Shown piece by piece: positions 49,212-57,410 of a stretch of DNA of 64,000 nucleotides. The notes under the pieces were generated by a model. The model was not told the DNA's origin. It did no database searches and was given only the letters and a program-made list of their open reading frames with translations. The first letter of the stretch is position 1; the number at the start of each line of letters is the position of its first letter. The translations under genes and the position numbers were made by a program. This DNA comes from JASLBX01 sp036374175 (lineage in GTDB: Bacteria > Actinomycetota > Actinomycetes > Jiangellales > Jiangellaceae), in contig DASUUH010000123.1 in assembly GCA_036374175.1 (NCBI GenBank), forward strand, positions 62,001 to 126,000, in the 5' to 3' direction.

Positions 49212-50075
49212 TTATGAGATCAGCCGTCCCCGGAGGGCGAGGGTGCGCTTGACGGTCTCGAGGACCCATTCCTTGTCGCCGAAGACATGCTCGTACGCAA
49301 ACCGCAGGACGAGGTATCCATGCGCGACCAGCACGTTGTACCGCCGCGCGTCCCACTCCAACTGGCCGCGGTGGCCGTGAAACAAGAAGCTGTCGGCTTC
49401 TAGCAGCACGCCAGTGACCGCGTCTCCGAGGTCCACCTTCGCGAGTACGGCACCAGTTGCCGACCGCGCCTTGTACTGCGGCTCGAAGAAGGTGAGGCCC
49501 GCCTCGATGAGCAGGGCTCGCAAGGCGGACTCGAGTGGCGAGTGAGAACGCTCGTCGCACAGCGCGGCGACGCGGCGGGCCTGTCGCGACCCGGCGCCAC
49601 GCAGCTTGGCTGCTGTTTTGATAAGAACTGGCTTAGTGATCATTCGCACGCGGACTGCGGTGTCGGCGATGGCCAACGCCTCGTCGAACGGGCACGTCCG
49701 GGCGCAGTCCAGAACGGTCTGGAGCGGCCGGGTGGTGTGTCCATCTGTGACGTCTGGGGGCAGGTCGGCATAGTGGACCTTGGTGTTCTCGGGGACGTCG
49801 ATCCGCCTCGTGGCCCGCGGCACCGTGATATGGGTGATCTTCGTCTTGTGCAGCACACCGAGCTCCCAGATCTCGGCCGCGGTGACGTGGGAGTACACAC
49901 CTGGGAGAGCAGGTTGCGGCTCCGGAACGTTGGGCAGCCGGTAGACGCCCCGCCCGATCCGGAGGATCTCCTTGTCGCGGACGGCCCGTTCGAGAGCACG
50001 CTGAGATACGTGCTCGCGCAGTTCGATCCATCGTGCCGTGCCGCCAAGGCTGGTGATCGCTTCGACCACGTCCAT
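49212..50075 (-). CDS. AbiEi-like antitoxin / DUF559 endonuclease-like protein
   Basis: 287 residues. Residues about 1-120 resemble AbiEi-type winged-helix antitoxin domains (ERAVRDKEILRIGRGVYRLP; LQTVLDCARTCPFDEALAIAD). Residues about 185-280 are DUF559, a Vsr/PD-(D/E)XK-like fold: VLLEADSFLFHGHRGQLEWDARRYNVL, VLRFAYEHV. Usual members are stand-alone; no toxin partner is adjacent. It is bracketed by two direct copies of a hairpin repeat. Nuclease activity and TA role are unproven. Confidence 0.83.
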   Translation of the reverse strand: MDVVEAITSLGGTARWIELREHVSQRALERAVRDKEILRIGRGVYRLPNVPEPQPALPGVYSHVTAAEIWELGVLHKTKITHITVPRATRRIDVPENTKVHYADLPPDVTDGHTTRPLQTVLDCARTCPFDEALAIADTAVRVRMITKPVLIKTAAKLRGAGSRQARRVAALCDERSHSPLESALRALLIEAGLTFFEPQYKARSATGAVLAKVDLGDAVTGVLLEADSFLFHGHRGQLEWDARRYNVLVAHGYLVLRFAYEHVFGDKEWVLETVKRTLALRGRLIS

Positions 50076-50129
50076 GGCGGGCGATCTTGCTGACGACTCT
50101 CGACTTTGGCAGGGCCTGGCGACTTGCCT

Positions 50130-50216
50130 GTGAAGAACCGCGGCACGATCTTGATCTGAGGTATGCCATATCGGTTAAACCGGGCGCATCTTCAAGATCG
50201 TGCCGCGGTTCTTCAC
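50130..50216. repeat. Hairpin repeat, right flank of AbiEi/DUF559 gene (copy 2)
   Basis: 87-base element with perfect 25-base arms (50130-50154, 50192-50216) and the same loop core (ATGCCATATCGGTTAAACCG) as copy 1. It begins 54 bases upstream of the gene's ATG at 50075. Confidence 0.88.
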
Positions 50217-50243
50217 GGCGAGTGGGCCCCGCGGATCAGACGC

Positions 50244-50399
50244 TCAGCGGACGGTGACGTCGTTGAGCCCGAACGTCTCCTCCAGCCAGGGGAAGCCCCA
50301 GAGGAACAGGGCGACGACGATGGCGGCGGCGAGCATGATCGCGATCAGCGTGCGTACCGGCCAGGGGCCTGGCAGGTGGCGCCATACCCACGCGTACAT
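50244..50399 (-). CDS. 51-aa single-span membrane protein downstream of sortase
   Basis: Peptide starts MYAWVWRHLPGPWPVRTLI, has one hydrophobic span (about 16-37) and ends GLNDVTVR. Its ATG (50399) shares a base with the sortase TGA, so it is translationally coupled. Tryptophan-rich ends suggest an interfacial helix. It lies in the position of small proteins that accompany actinobacterial sortase E genes; function unknown. Confidence 0.6.
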   Translation of the reverse strand: MYAWVWRHLPGPWPVRTLIAIMLAAAIVVALFLWGFPWLEETFGLNDVTVR

Positions 50400-51117
50400 C
50401 AGACCTCCTCGCCACTAGTGAGCACACCGCTGACGTACATTCGCTGGCTCGACCCGTACCGCGGGTGGCATGTCGTCAGGGTGATCCGGCGCTCGGTCGG
50501 CTCAGCCTCGGCGCCTGCACCGGGGACCGGGTCGACGACCCACACGTCGGACGGCTGAACGATGGTCGGACCGGTGTCGACCGTACCCGTCCAGGTGCCG
50601 TCCGCCGTCTGTACCTCTATGGTGTCGCCGACCTCGATCCGGTCGAGGTTGTGGAACGGTGCACCGTGCCCCGAACGGTGGCCGGCGATGGCGAGGTTGC
50701 CGAGTTCGCCAGGCACGGCAGAGTCGGGGTAGTGGCCCGGCCCGCGCGCCAGGTTGCCGAGGTCGACGTCGTTGACGACAACCCACTCCCAGTCGTCACC
50801 GAGCCGGGGAATCCGGAGCAGGCCGAATGCGTCCCCGAGATCAAGCTCCTGCGTCTCGGCTGCGGCTGCTCCATCCACGGTCGTGTTTCGGGCTCGGCTC
50901 GACGCTTCAGGCTCGTCGCCGGCGTCCCAGGTCGTCTCGATCTGCTCCCTCAAGTCGCCTGCGCTCGCTCGGTCTGGATGCCCGTACCCCACAGCACATA
51001 GGTCACATGAAGCAGTACCAGAACGCCTGCAGTCAGCAACAGCTCACCGAAGATTCCGGCTGCTTTGCCGAGCGGCCCCCGCCCGCGCTGACGGGCATGG
51101 CCCTCGCTGCGATGCAT
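50399..51117 (-). pseudogene. Class E sortase, frameshifted
   Basis: Two overlapping frames make one sortase. The N-terminal part (from about 51117: membrane helix FGELLLTAGVLVLLHVTYVLW, then GTGIQTERAQA) ends at a stop. The rest (LREQIETTWDAG onward) continues in another frame to 50399. One missing G at about 50954-50957 (AQA-DLREQ junction) explains the break. The catalytic core is otherwise intact: IAGHRSGHGAPFHN (His), LTTCHPRYG (Cys, LTTC) and conserved Arg region. Sortase E anchors LAXTG-type surface proteins. A sequencing error cannot be excluded. Confidence 0.75.
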
Positions 51118-51290
51118 CTGTTGAGCGTACTGGATCAACGTGTAATCTCTTCCCCGGTCGAGGTGACGCCAGCGCGCGGAACCATGGCACGCAAGACCTC
51201 CCGAAACGGGGCTTGGGGTGGGTGGCGCGGGCACGACCCGGGCCCCGGGACGATGGCGGGGCTCGACGACGCCCCTGCACAGGAGAAGGA

Positions 51291-51491
51291 ATGGCTCAGG
51301 GCACCGTGAAGTGGTTCAACTCAGAGAAGGGCTACGGCTTCATCGCCGTAGACGGCGGGAATGACCTCTTCGTTCACTACACCTCCATCCAGATGGACGG
51401 CTACCGCAGCCTCGAAGACGGTCAGCGGGTCGAGTTCGAGGTCGGCGAGGGCCCCAAGGGGCCGCAGGCCGAGCAGGTGCGGATCGTCTGA
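51291..51491 (+). CDS. Cold-shock protein (CspA family)
   Basis: 66 residues, full CSD: VKWFNSEKGYGFIAVDGG with RNP1-like KGYGFI, DLFVHYTSI RNP2-like. Binds RNA/ssDNA as a chaperone. ATG 51291 follows AGGAGAAGGA. A leader of about 170 bases precedes it, as is usual for csp genes. Overlap with the sortase 5' region (opposite strand) is only in the leader. Confidence 0.95.
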   Translation: MAQGTVKWFNSEKGYGFIAVDGGNDLFVHYTSIQMDGYRSLEDGQRVEFEVGEGPKGPQAEQVRIV

Positions 51492-51569
51492 GATCGGCAC
51501 CACTGCGGCCCGGCTCCGGATCTTCCGCTGCCGGGCCGTACCGCATAGTAGCCCAATAGGCTTGCGGGC

Positions 51570-53018
51570 GTGACGGACGTTGTGGTGGTCGGCTCCGGTC
51601 CCAACGGGCTGGCCGCCGCTGTGATCATGGCACGTGCAGGCCTGCAGGTAGAGGTATTCGAGGCGCAGGACACCGTCGGGGGCGGTGCCCGAACCCTCGA
51701 ACTCGGCCTAGCCCCGGGCGTGCAACATGACCTGTGCTCCGCGGTCCATCCGATGGCCGCGGCGTCGCCCTTCTTCCGCAAGTTCGACCTCGCCGCGCAC
51801 GGCGTCGAACTCCGGTACCCGGAGGTGTCGTACGCGCAACCGCTGGACGGGGGGCGTGCCGGCGTTGCATACCGCGACCTTCAGCGGACGGTAGAAGGCC
51901 TCGGCGCGGACGGTGCGTCCTGGCGGCGGCTGATGAAACCGCTTGTCGAGCACGGTCCAGCGGTCGCTGAGTTCGGGACGTTCGACCGGCGCCGGATACC
52001 TGGCGCGCCGTTGACCGCCGCGCGGCTCCTGCTCGCCGGCTTGGATCAGGGCACGCCGCTATGGAATCGGCGCTGGCGTACCGACGTTGCCCCTGCGCTG
52101 CTCACCGGCGTGGCAGCGCACGCCATCACACCGCTGCCGAGCCTGGCGGCCGGAGCCGCGTCCATCGTGCTGGCCGCCCTGGCGCACGCACCTGGCTGGC
52201 CGCTTGCGGTCGGGGGCAGCCAGGCGATCACGGACGCACTCGTGTCTGATCTCAAAGCCCATGGCGGCACCGTCACGACAGGTGCTGAGGTGACCAACCT
52301 GGCAGAGTTGCCGGCGGCTGACGCGTATCTGTTCGATACCACGCCAGCCGCTTTGGTCCGCATCACGGGCGACCGGATGCCGTCCGGGTACGTCAGGGCG
52401 GTGTCGAGGTACCGGCATGGCAATGCCGTCGCCAAGGTCGACTTCGCACTCTCGGAGCCGGTGCCGTGGGCGCATTCCGAAGTGCGTCGAGCCGGGACGA
52501 TCCACGTCGGCGGTACCCGGTCGGAGATGGTGGCCGCGGAGTCGGCCGTCTTCAGCGGGCGGCACGCCGAGCGCCCGATGGTGCTCGCCTCTGACCCGGC
52601 CATCCTCGATCCAGGCCGGGTCGAGAACGGCATCCGGCCGTTCTGGACGTACGCCCACGTCCCAGCCGGTTCCACGGTCGACGTTGGCGACACAGTGCAG
52701 GCGCAGATTGAGCGATTCGCACCGGGTTTCGGCGACGTCGTGGTCGCGCGGCGGGTGATTCCAGCCGCAGAGATGGAGCGGCACAACGCCAACTACATAG
52801 GTGGCGACATCGCCGCCGGTGCCGTGACGATCTGGCAGATGCTGGCCCGGCCCGTCCCGCGGTGGGATCCATACGCGACGCCGCTGCCGGGTGTGTACCT
52901 GTGCTCGTCCGCAACACCACCCGGACCGGCTGTGCACGGCATGTGCGGCTACCACGCGGCCCGCCGTGCGTTGCGAGACCGCTTCGGCATCCGCCGACTG
53001 CCCTCGCTTGCGCCCTGA
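51570..53018 (+). CDS. FAD-dependent oxidoreductase, phytoene desaturase/amine oxidase-like
   Basis: 482 residues. FAD dinucleotide site VVVGSGPNGLAAAVIMA at residues 4-20 with ESFEAQDTVGGGART-like continuation; C-terminal WDPYATPLPGVYLCSSATPPGPAVHGMCGYHAA is the typical FAD-contact end of NAD(P)/FAD-dependent carotenoid-type oxidases. GTG 51570. Substrate unknown; not next to carotenoid genes. Confidence 0.88.
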   Translation: MTDVVVVGSGPNGLAAAVIMARAGLQVEVFEAQDTVGGGARTLELGLAPGVQHDLCSAVHPMAAASPFFRKFDLAAHGVELRYPEVSYAQPLDGGRAGVAYRDLQRTVEGLGADGASWRRLMKPLVEHGPAVAEFGTFDRRRIPGAPLTAARLLLAGLDQGTPLWNRRWRTDVAPALLTGVAAHAITPLPSLAAGAASIVLAALAHAPGWPLAVGGSQAITDALVSDLKAHGGTVTTGAEVTNLAELPAADAYLFDTTPAALVRITGDRMPSGYVRAVSRYRHGNAVAKVDFALSEPVPWAHSEVRRAGTIHVGGTRSEMVAAESAVFSGRHAERPMVLASDPAILDPGRVENGIRPFWTYAHVPAGSTVDVGDTVQAQIERFAPGFGDVVVARRVIPAAEMERHNANYIGGDIAAGAVTIWQMLARPVPRWDPYATPLPGVYLCSSATPPGPAVHGMCGYHAARRALRDRFGIRRLPSLAP

Positions 53019-53110
53019 CCCATCCCGCGGTCGCAGCGCACAGCGCAAGCCGCCAAGTCCGCGTGCAGTCGCATGAGCACGTTCACTCATGGCCGAGGTT
53101 GCCTCTCTGG

Positions 53111-53137
53111 CTTGCACTCGGCCGGTGAGAGTGCTAA
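53111..53137 (+). promoter_or_regulatory. CIRCE element 1
   Basis: CTTGCACTC-N9-GAGTGCTAA; seven of nine matches to the left CIRCE arm and a perfect right arm. Site for HrcA upstream of groEL. Confidence 0.75.
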
Positions 53138-53145
53138 ACAACGTG

Positions 53146-53172
53146 TTAGCACTCTCGTAGTGAGAGTGATAA
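53146..53172 (+). promoter_or_regulatory. CIRCE element 2
   Basis: TTAGCACTC-N9-GAGTGATAA; perfect left arm, one mismatch in the right arm. Eight bases downstream of element 1, and about 118 bases before the groEL ATG. HrcA bound here represses heat-shock transcription. Confidence 0.9.
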
Positions 53173-53290
53173 GGAAACCGGGTCGGCGAGGTCCCGGTGC
53201 AGCGGTGACGTGAGCCGTTGGACCGAGACCGTCCGTCGCGGGCGTCGAGCCGGAAATATCCACCCGCTACCCGGGAGGACCAGGAAACCA

Positions 53291-54916
53291 ATGCCCAAGA
53301 TCATTGCCTTCGACGAGGAGGCGCGGCGTGGCCTCGAGCGCGGCATGAATACTCTTGCCGACGCAGTACGGGTCACCCTCGGCCCGAAGGGCCGCAACGT
53401 CGTCCTCGAGAAGAAGTGGGGCGCCCCGACCATCACCAATGACGGCGTCTCCATCGCGAAGGAGATCGAGCTCGAGGACCCGTGGGAGAAGATCGGCGCC
53501 GAGCTCGTCAAGGAAGTCGCGAAGAAGACCGACGACGTCGCGGGCGACGGCACCACCACGGCGACCGTGCTGGCCCAGGCGCTCGTCAAGGAGGGCCTGC
53601 GCAACGTGGCCGCCGGCGCGAGCCCTATGGCGCTCAAGCGCGGCATCGAGCAGGCCGTCGAGGCGGTGTCCGAGCAGTTGCTGGGCTCGGCCAAGGAAGT
53701 CGAGACCAAGGAGCAGATCGCCGCAACCGCGTCGATCTCCGCCGGCGACGCGCAGATCGGCGACCTGATCGCCGAGGCGATGGACAAGGTTGGCAAGGAA
53801 GGTGTCATCACCGTCGAGGAGTCGCAGACGTTCGGCCTCGAGCTTGAGCTCACCGAGGGTATGCGCTTCGACAAGGGGTACATCTCCGGCTACTTCGTGA
53901 CCGACCCCGAGCGCCAGGAGACGGTCCTGGAGGACCCGTACATCCTCCTGGTCGAGTCCAAGATCTCCACCGTCAAGGACCTGCTCCCGCTGCTGGAGAA
54001 GGTCATGCAGGCCGGCAAGCCGCTGCTGATCATCTCCGAGGACGTCGAGGGTGAGGCCCTCGCGACCCTGGTGGTCAACAAGCTGAAGGGCACCTTCAAG
54101 TCGGTGGCCGTCAAGGCTCCTGGCTTCGGTGACCGCCGCAAGGCCATGCTGCAGGACATCGCCATCCTCACCGGTGGCCAGGTCATCAGCGAGACCGTCG
54201 GCCTCAAGCTGGAGAACGCCACCGTCGACCTGCTGGGTCAGGCTCGCAAGGTGGTCGTCACCAAGGACGAGACGACGATCGTCGAGGGTGCCGGTGACGC
54301 GGACCAGATCGCGGGTCGGGTCAGTCAGATTCGCACCGAGATCGAGAACTCCGACAGCGACTACGACCGGGAGAAGCTGCAGGAGCGGCTCGCCAAGCTG
54401 GCCGGCGGCGTGGCCGTCATCAAGGCCGGCGCCGCGACCGAGGTCGAGTTGAAGGAGCGCAAGCACCGCATCGAGGACGCCGTTCGCAACGCGAAGGCCG
54501 CCGTCGAGGAGGGCATCGTCGCCGGTGGTGGCGTGGCGCTGCTCCAGGCCGCACAGAAGGCGTTCGAGAAGTTGGAGCTTGAGGGCGACGAGGCCACTGG
54601 CGCCAATATCGTCAAGGTGGCCATCGAGGCTCCGCTCAAGCAGATCGCGGTCAACGCCGGTCTCGAGGGCGGCGTCGTGGTCGAGAAGGTTCGTGGCCTC
54701 CCAGAGAGCCACGGCCTGAACGCAGCGACCGGTGAGTACGAGGACCTGATGGCCGCGGGTGTCATCGACCCAGCCAAGGTGACCCGCTCGGCGTTGCAGA
54801 ACGCTGCATCGATCGCCGCGCTGTTCCTCACCACTGAGGCCGTCATTGCCGACAAGCCGGAGAAGGAGAAGGTTCCGGCCGGTGCGGGCGGCGACATGGG
54901 CGGCATGGACTTCTAG
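53291..54916 (+). CDS. groEL: Chaperonin GroEL (Hsp60)
   Basis: 541 residues, all GroEL landmarks: VTLGPKGRNVVLEKKWG, NDGVSIAKEIELEDPWEKIGAELVKE, VAGDGTTTATVLAQ, ending GGDMGGMDF. ATG 53291 follows the MPKIIAFDEEAR start. No groES beside it, so this is a stand-alone groEL paralogue. Regulated by two CIRCE elements. Glycine/methionine C-terminus is the GroEL2-like type. Confidence 0.98.
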   Translation: MPKIIAFDEEARRGLERGMNTLADAVRVTLGPKGRNVVLEKKWGAPTITNDGVSIAKEIELEDPWEKIGAELVKEVAKKTDDVAGDGTTTATVLAQALVKEGLRNVAAGASPMALKRGIEQAVEAVSEQLLGSAKEVETKEQIAATASISAGDAQIGDLIAEAMDKVGKEGVITVEESQTFGLELELTEGMRFDKGYISGYFVTDPERQETVLEDPYILLVESKISTVKDLLPLLEKVMQAGKPLLIISEDVEGEALATLVVNKLKGTFKSVAVKAPGFGDRRKAMLQDIAILTGGQVISETVGLKLENATVDLLGQARKVVVTKDETTIVEGAGDADQIAGRVSQIRTEIENSDSDYDREKLQERLAKLAGGVAVIKAGAATEVELKERKHRIEDAVRNAKAAVEEGIVAGGGVALLQAAQKAFEKLELEGDEATGANIVKVAIEAPLKQIAVNAGLEGGVVVEKVRGLPESHGLNAATGEYEDLMAAGVIDPAKVTRSALQNAASIAALFLTTEAVIADKPEKEKVPAGAGGDMGGMDF

Positions 54917-54943
54917 TCCGGCCACCGCCCGTTTGAGATATGG

Positions 54944-54979
54944 AGGGCGGCGCATTCCACATCGGGATGCGCCGCCCTT
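54944..54979 (+). terminator. groEL terminator
   Basis: Stem AGGGCGGCGCAT..C / G..ATGCGCCGCCCT, one mismatch, loop about six bases, followed by TTTCG. 27 bases after the groEL stop. Confidence 0.7.
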
Positions 54980-55037
54980 TCGCATGCCTGAGCCGATCAG
55001 GGTTCGATGGAGCGCTCAGCGAAGGCGATCACGCTAC

Positions 55038-55124
55038 GGAAACCGCTCCTTGCTGATCCAACCGCCGCTCGAGGCCCGAATCGGGCATGATCACCGACGG
55101 TTGGATCAGCAAGGAGCGGTTTCC
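55038..55124. repeat. Long inverted repeat with perfect 27-bp arms
   Basis: Arms 55038-55064 and 55098-55124 are perfectly complementary (inner TTGCTGATCCAACCG). Loop of 33 bases has its own CCCGAATCGGG stem. Lies between groEL and the convergent gene ending at 55194. Confidence 0.85.
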
Positions 55125-55193
55125 CTCGCGAGGTTGGTCCCCTCGGGTCAGCAAGAGTGACGAGGGCACCGTCCGACCGCCAAAGGAGGCGCC

Positions 55194-55583
55194 TTAGCCG
55201 GCGACCGACCCGCGCAGCTCACCCAGTGGACCGACCTTGATTCCCGATTCTTCGCACACCCACTCCGGGTCGCTGCCCAGCTCCGGGACCATCCGCAGCT
55301 CATGGACGTTCGTGTTGTCGCACGCCGTGCACCGCGGCCACCGGCCCAGCTTGGCGTCCAGTAACCGATCCTGGACGTCCTGCGCTATCTGTCCGGCCAC
55401 GTAGTGGGCGCCGTCCGGCCACTGCTCCACCCACCAGCGCCGCTCGGCGACCACGTCGTCGAGCACGTCCACCGCCGCTGCCGAGTCGAATCCCTGCGCG
55501 CTGAGGTCCCTGAGCACTAGGGCGCGGGCGCCAAGCAGCACGTCATCTGTCACCTTTCGATGGTGCCAGGGCAACCGGCTCAT
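55194..55583 (-). CDS. Hypothetical protein with zinc-ribbon-like Cys pair
   Basis: About 129 residues. Acidic helix DSAAAVDVLDDVVAERRWWVEQW, then WPRCTACDNTNVHELRMVPELGSDPEWVC, where Cys-X2-Cys and a later Cys suggest metal binding. Start uncertain (ATG 55583 or 55601 longer, GTG 55553 shorter). Divergent from cutC across about 60 bases. No function assigned; seen in actinobacteria only, as far as I can judge. Confidence 0.65.
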   Translation of the reverse strand: MSRLPWHHRKVTDDVLLGARALVLRDLSAQGFDSAAAVDVLDDVVAERRWWVEQWPDGAHYVAGQIAQDVQDRLLDAKLGRWPRCTACDNTNVHELRMVPELGSDPEWVCEESGIKVGPLGELRGSVAG

Positions 55584-55643
55584 GCCCACCCGGCCTGGCA
55601 CACTAGATCCACCCGTGGCGACGCCGTTCGATGGGAGGGCTCA

Positions 55644-56351
55644 TTGGCAGCACTGCTGGAGGTCGTCGCACTGGGGCCGGGTGACGCGGCCGGCGCCCAG
55701 GAGGGTGGTGCGGACCGCATTGAGCTGGTCGCCAACATGGAAGCGGACGGACTCACGCCCGACGTCCGGACCCTCCGCGAGGTGCGCGCTGAGTGTGACA
55801 TCTCGATCCGGGTCATGCTCCGGGCCAATGACGGGTTCTCCACCAGTGGTTCGGAGCTTTCGCGCCTCAAAGGCGCAGCGAACCAGCTTGCCGCCGCCGG
55901 AGCAGACGGTTTTGTCATCGGCTTCCTCGGCCCGTCCGCCGACATTGACGTGGACGTCACTCTCGCGCTCGTTGAGGAGTTCAGCGGCCTGCCGTGGACC
56001 CATCACCGCGCGATCGACCACGCTCTCGACCATGACCGTGCGTGGGCGGCCGTCCGTACGTTCCGTGGTATGGACTCCGTGCTCACGGCCGGCTCGGCGC
56101 GTGGTGTGGGCGCCGGGCTGGACGAACTGTGCAGCCGGGCGTCCGACGATCCGGGTGTCGCCCAGCTCGTCATGGCAGGGGGCGGGCTGGCGCCGGACCA
56201 CGTGCCGTGGCTGGCCCGGGCGGGTATTCGCAAGTTCCACGTCGGTTCGCGAGTGCGGCCGTCCGGGTCCTGGAAGGCCTACGTGGACGCTTCGATGGTG
56301 CGGTCCTGGCGAACGTTGGTCGACGACGCCGTCGGCGCCGCTGCGCGATGA
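55644..56351 (+). CDS. cutC: Copper homeostasis protein CutC family
   Basis: 235 residues. LEVVALGPGDAAGAQEGGADRIELVANMEADGLTPD is the family N-terminus; WTHHRAIDHALDHDRAWAAV, HVGSRVRPSG at the C-terminal. TIM-barrel-like protein implicated in copper tolerance in E. coli, though that role is debated. TTG 55644 follows GGGAGGG; a longer in-frame start at 55560 overlaps the divergent gene. Four-base overlap with the DUF4031 gene. Confidence 0.88.
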   Translation: MAALLEVVALGPGDAAGAQEGGADRIELVANMEADGLTPDVRTLREVRAECDISIRVMLRANDGFSTSGSELSRLKGAANQLAAAGADGFVIGFLGPSADIDVDVTLALVEEFSGLPWTHHRAIDHALDHDRAWAAVRTFRGMDSVLTAGSARGVGAGLDELCSRASDDPGVAQLVMAGGGLAPDHVPWLARAGIRKFHVGSRVRPSGSWKAYVDASMVRSWRTLVDDAVGAAAR

Positions 56352-56617
56352 TCTTGATCGACCCACCGACGTGGCCGGGGCACGGGCGGCTGTGGTCGCA
56401 CCTGGTGTCCGACGAGTCACTCGACGAGCTGCACGAATTCGCGTCCCGCGTCGGCGTTCCACGCCGGGGCTTCGAGCGCGATCACTATGACGTGCCCGAG
56501 CACATGTATGACCGGCTGGTCGCTGCCGGAGCGATTCCGGTGAACAGCCGCGAACTGGTGCAGCGGCTCCACGAAGCCGGGCTCAGGCGACGGAAAGCAG
56601 GTCCAGCTCAGCAGTAA
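56348..56617 (+). CDS. DUF4031 family protein
   Basis: 89 residues: ILIDPPTWPGHGRLWSHLVSDESLDELHEFA, FERDHYDVPEHMYDRLVAAGAIPV, SRELVQRLHEAGLR. The family is small and conserved in actinobacteria with unknown function. ATG 56348 overlaps the cutC TGA. Its 3' end overlaps the convergent HD gene by 35 bases. Confidence 0.9.
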   Translation: MILIDPPTWPGHGRLWSHLVSDESLDELHEFASRVGVPRRGFERDHYDVPEHMYDRLVAAGAIPVNSRELVQRLHEAGLRRRKAGPAQQ

Positions 56618-57197
56618 TGTTGCGGCGCGCCGTGGCCTCCCAGCGGGTTCGCCCGGTTGGCGTGCGGTACAGCGGGTCCAGCGCGAGCAGGCGGCGCAAG
56701 ACCTCGGCGCGACCACGGTTGAAGTCGCGGTCGCGCAGGTGCGAGTACTCCGCTCGGATCGCTGCGGCGTAGGCGGCGTATTCTTCGGGCTCGCCGCCCA
56801 GGACCGCCAAATCGGCGTCGCACAGAACGGCTCCGTTGGCATCGTCCTGTTCGGCATCGTGCGACTCCGTGAGTTCGACAAGTCGGACCACCTCACGGAC
56901 GCGCTCGGCGTCCAGGCCTGTCGCCGGCAACGCCTGGGCCGCCAGGCGGGCGCTGGCCGTCTCGTCATCGCCGGGTCGTCCGTTGTACACGGCGTCGTGG
57001 AACCAGGCCGCCAGCCGAACCGTGTCGGGATCGGTCGCATGGTCCGCGAGCAGGTCCACGGCATCCAGCACGGCGCGCAGGTGGTCCGTCGTGTGGTACT
57101 CCCGATGCGGTTCGCTCCACCGGCGCAGCAGGTCGCGACCCAGCCCGTCGGCGTCGTCGCCGATCGTGCGGCGCCATCTGTCGAGCAGCTGCTGCAT
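56583..57197 (-). CDS. HD domain metal-dependent phosphohydrolase-like protein
   Basis: 204 residues. EYHTTDHLRAVLDAV (His), LAAWFHDAVYNG (HD), AVLCDADLAVLG (Asp), the order of HD-family metal ligands. ATG 57197 used because longer frame extends through a hairpin and weak sequence. Acts on nucleotides or related phosphates, not specified. Convergent overlap with DUF4031. Confidence 0.88.
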   Translation of the reverse strand: MQQLLDRWRRTIGDDADGLGRDLLRRWSEPHREYHTTDHLRAVLDAVDLLADHATDPDTVRLAAWFHDAVYNGRPGDDETASARLAAQALPATGLDAERVREVVRLVELTESHDAEQDDANGAVLCDADLAVLGGEPEEYAAYAAAIRAEYSHLRDRDFNRGRAEVLRRLLALDPLYRTPTGRTRWEATARRNITAELDLLSVA

Positions 57198-57265
57198 GCT
57201 TCCATCTTGACCGCTCCGCCTGTGCCCTCCCTCCCCAACCCCGCGGCCCTCCCTCCTTAACCCCG

Positions 57266-57328
57266 CGTTGATCATGGTCGTTTCGTGGTTCTCGACGGCC
57301 AAGAGCCACGAAACGACCGTGATCAACG
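57266..57328. repeat. Inverted repeat in the HD/MFS divergent region
   Basis: 23-base arms 57266-57288 and 57306-57328 (CGTTGATCA start), one wobble. Unlike the others it lies between divergent genes, so a terminator is not the obvious role; it sits 83 bases upstream of the MFS GTG. Confidence 0.75.
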
Positions 57329-57410
57329 TGGTAAAGTGGGAGCTGCACAGGGCTCAAGGAGCGCGTCTGTTGGGCGGGGAGACGCGCAGCCTCGCGTATC
57401 TGGAGCTCTG

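Noticed and set aside
49108..50216. Possible insertion sequence
   Set aside because: No transposase and no target-site duplication could be identified; kept only as a repeat-bracketed gene.
53267..54985. Minus-strand ORF (about 570 codons) opposite groEL
   Set aside because: Leu/Asp/Gly-rich shadow of the GroEL codon pattern; no domain.
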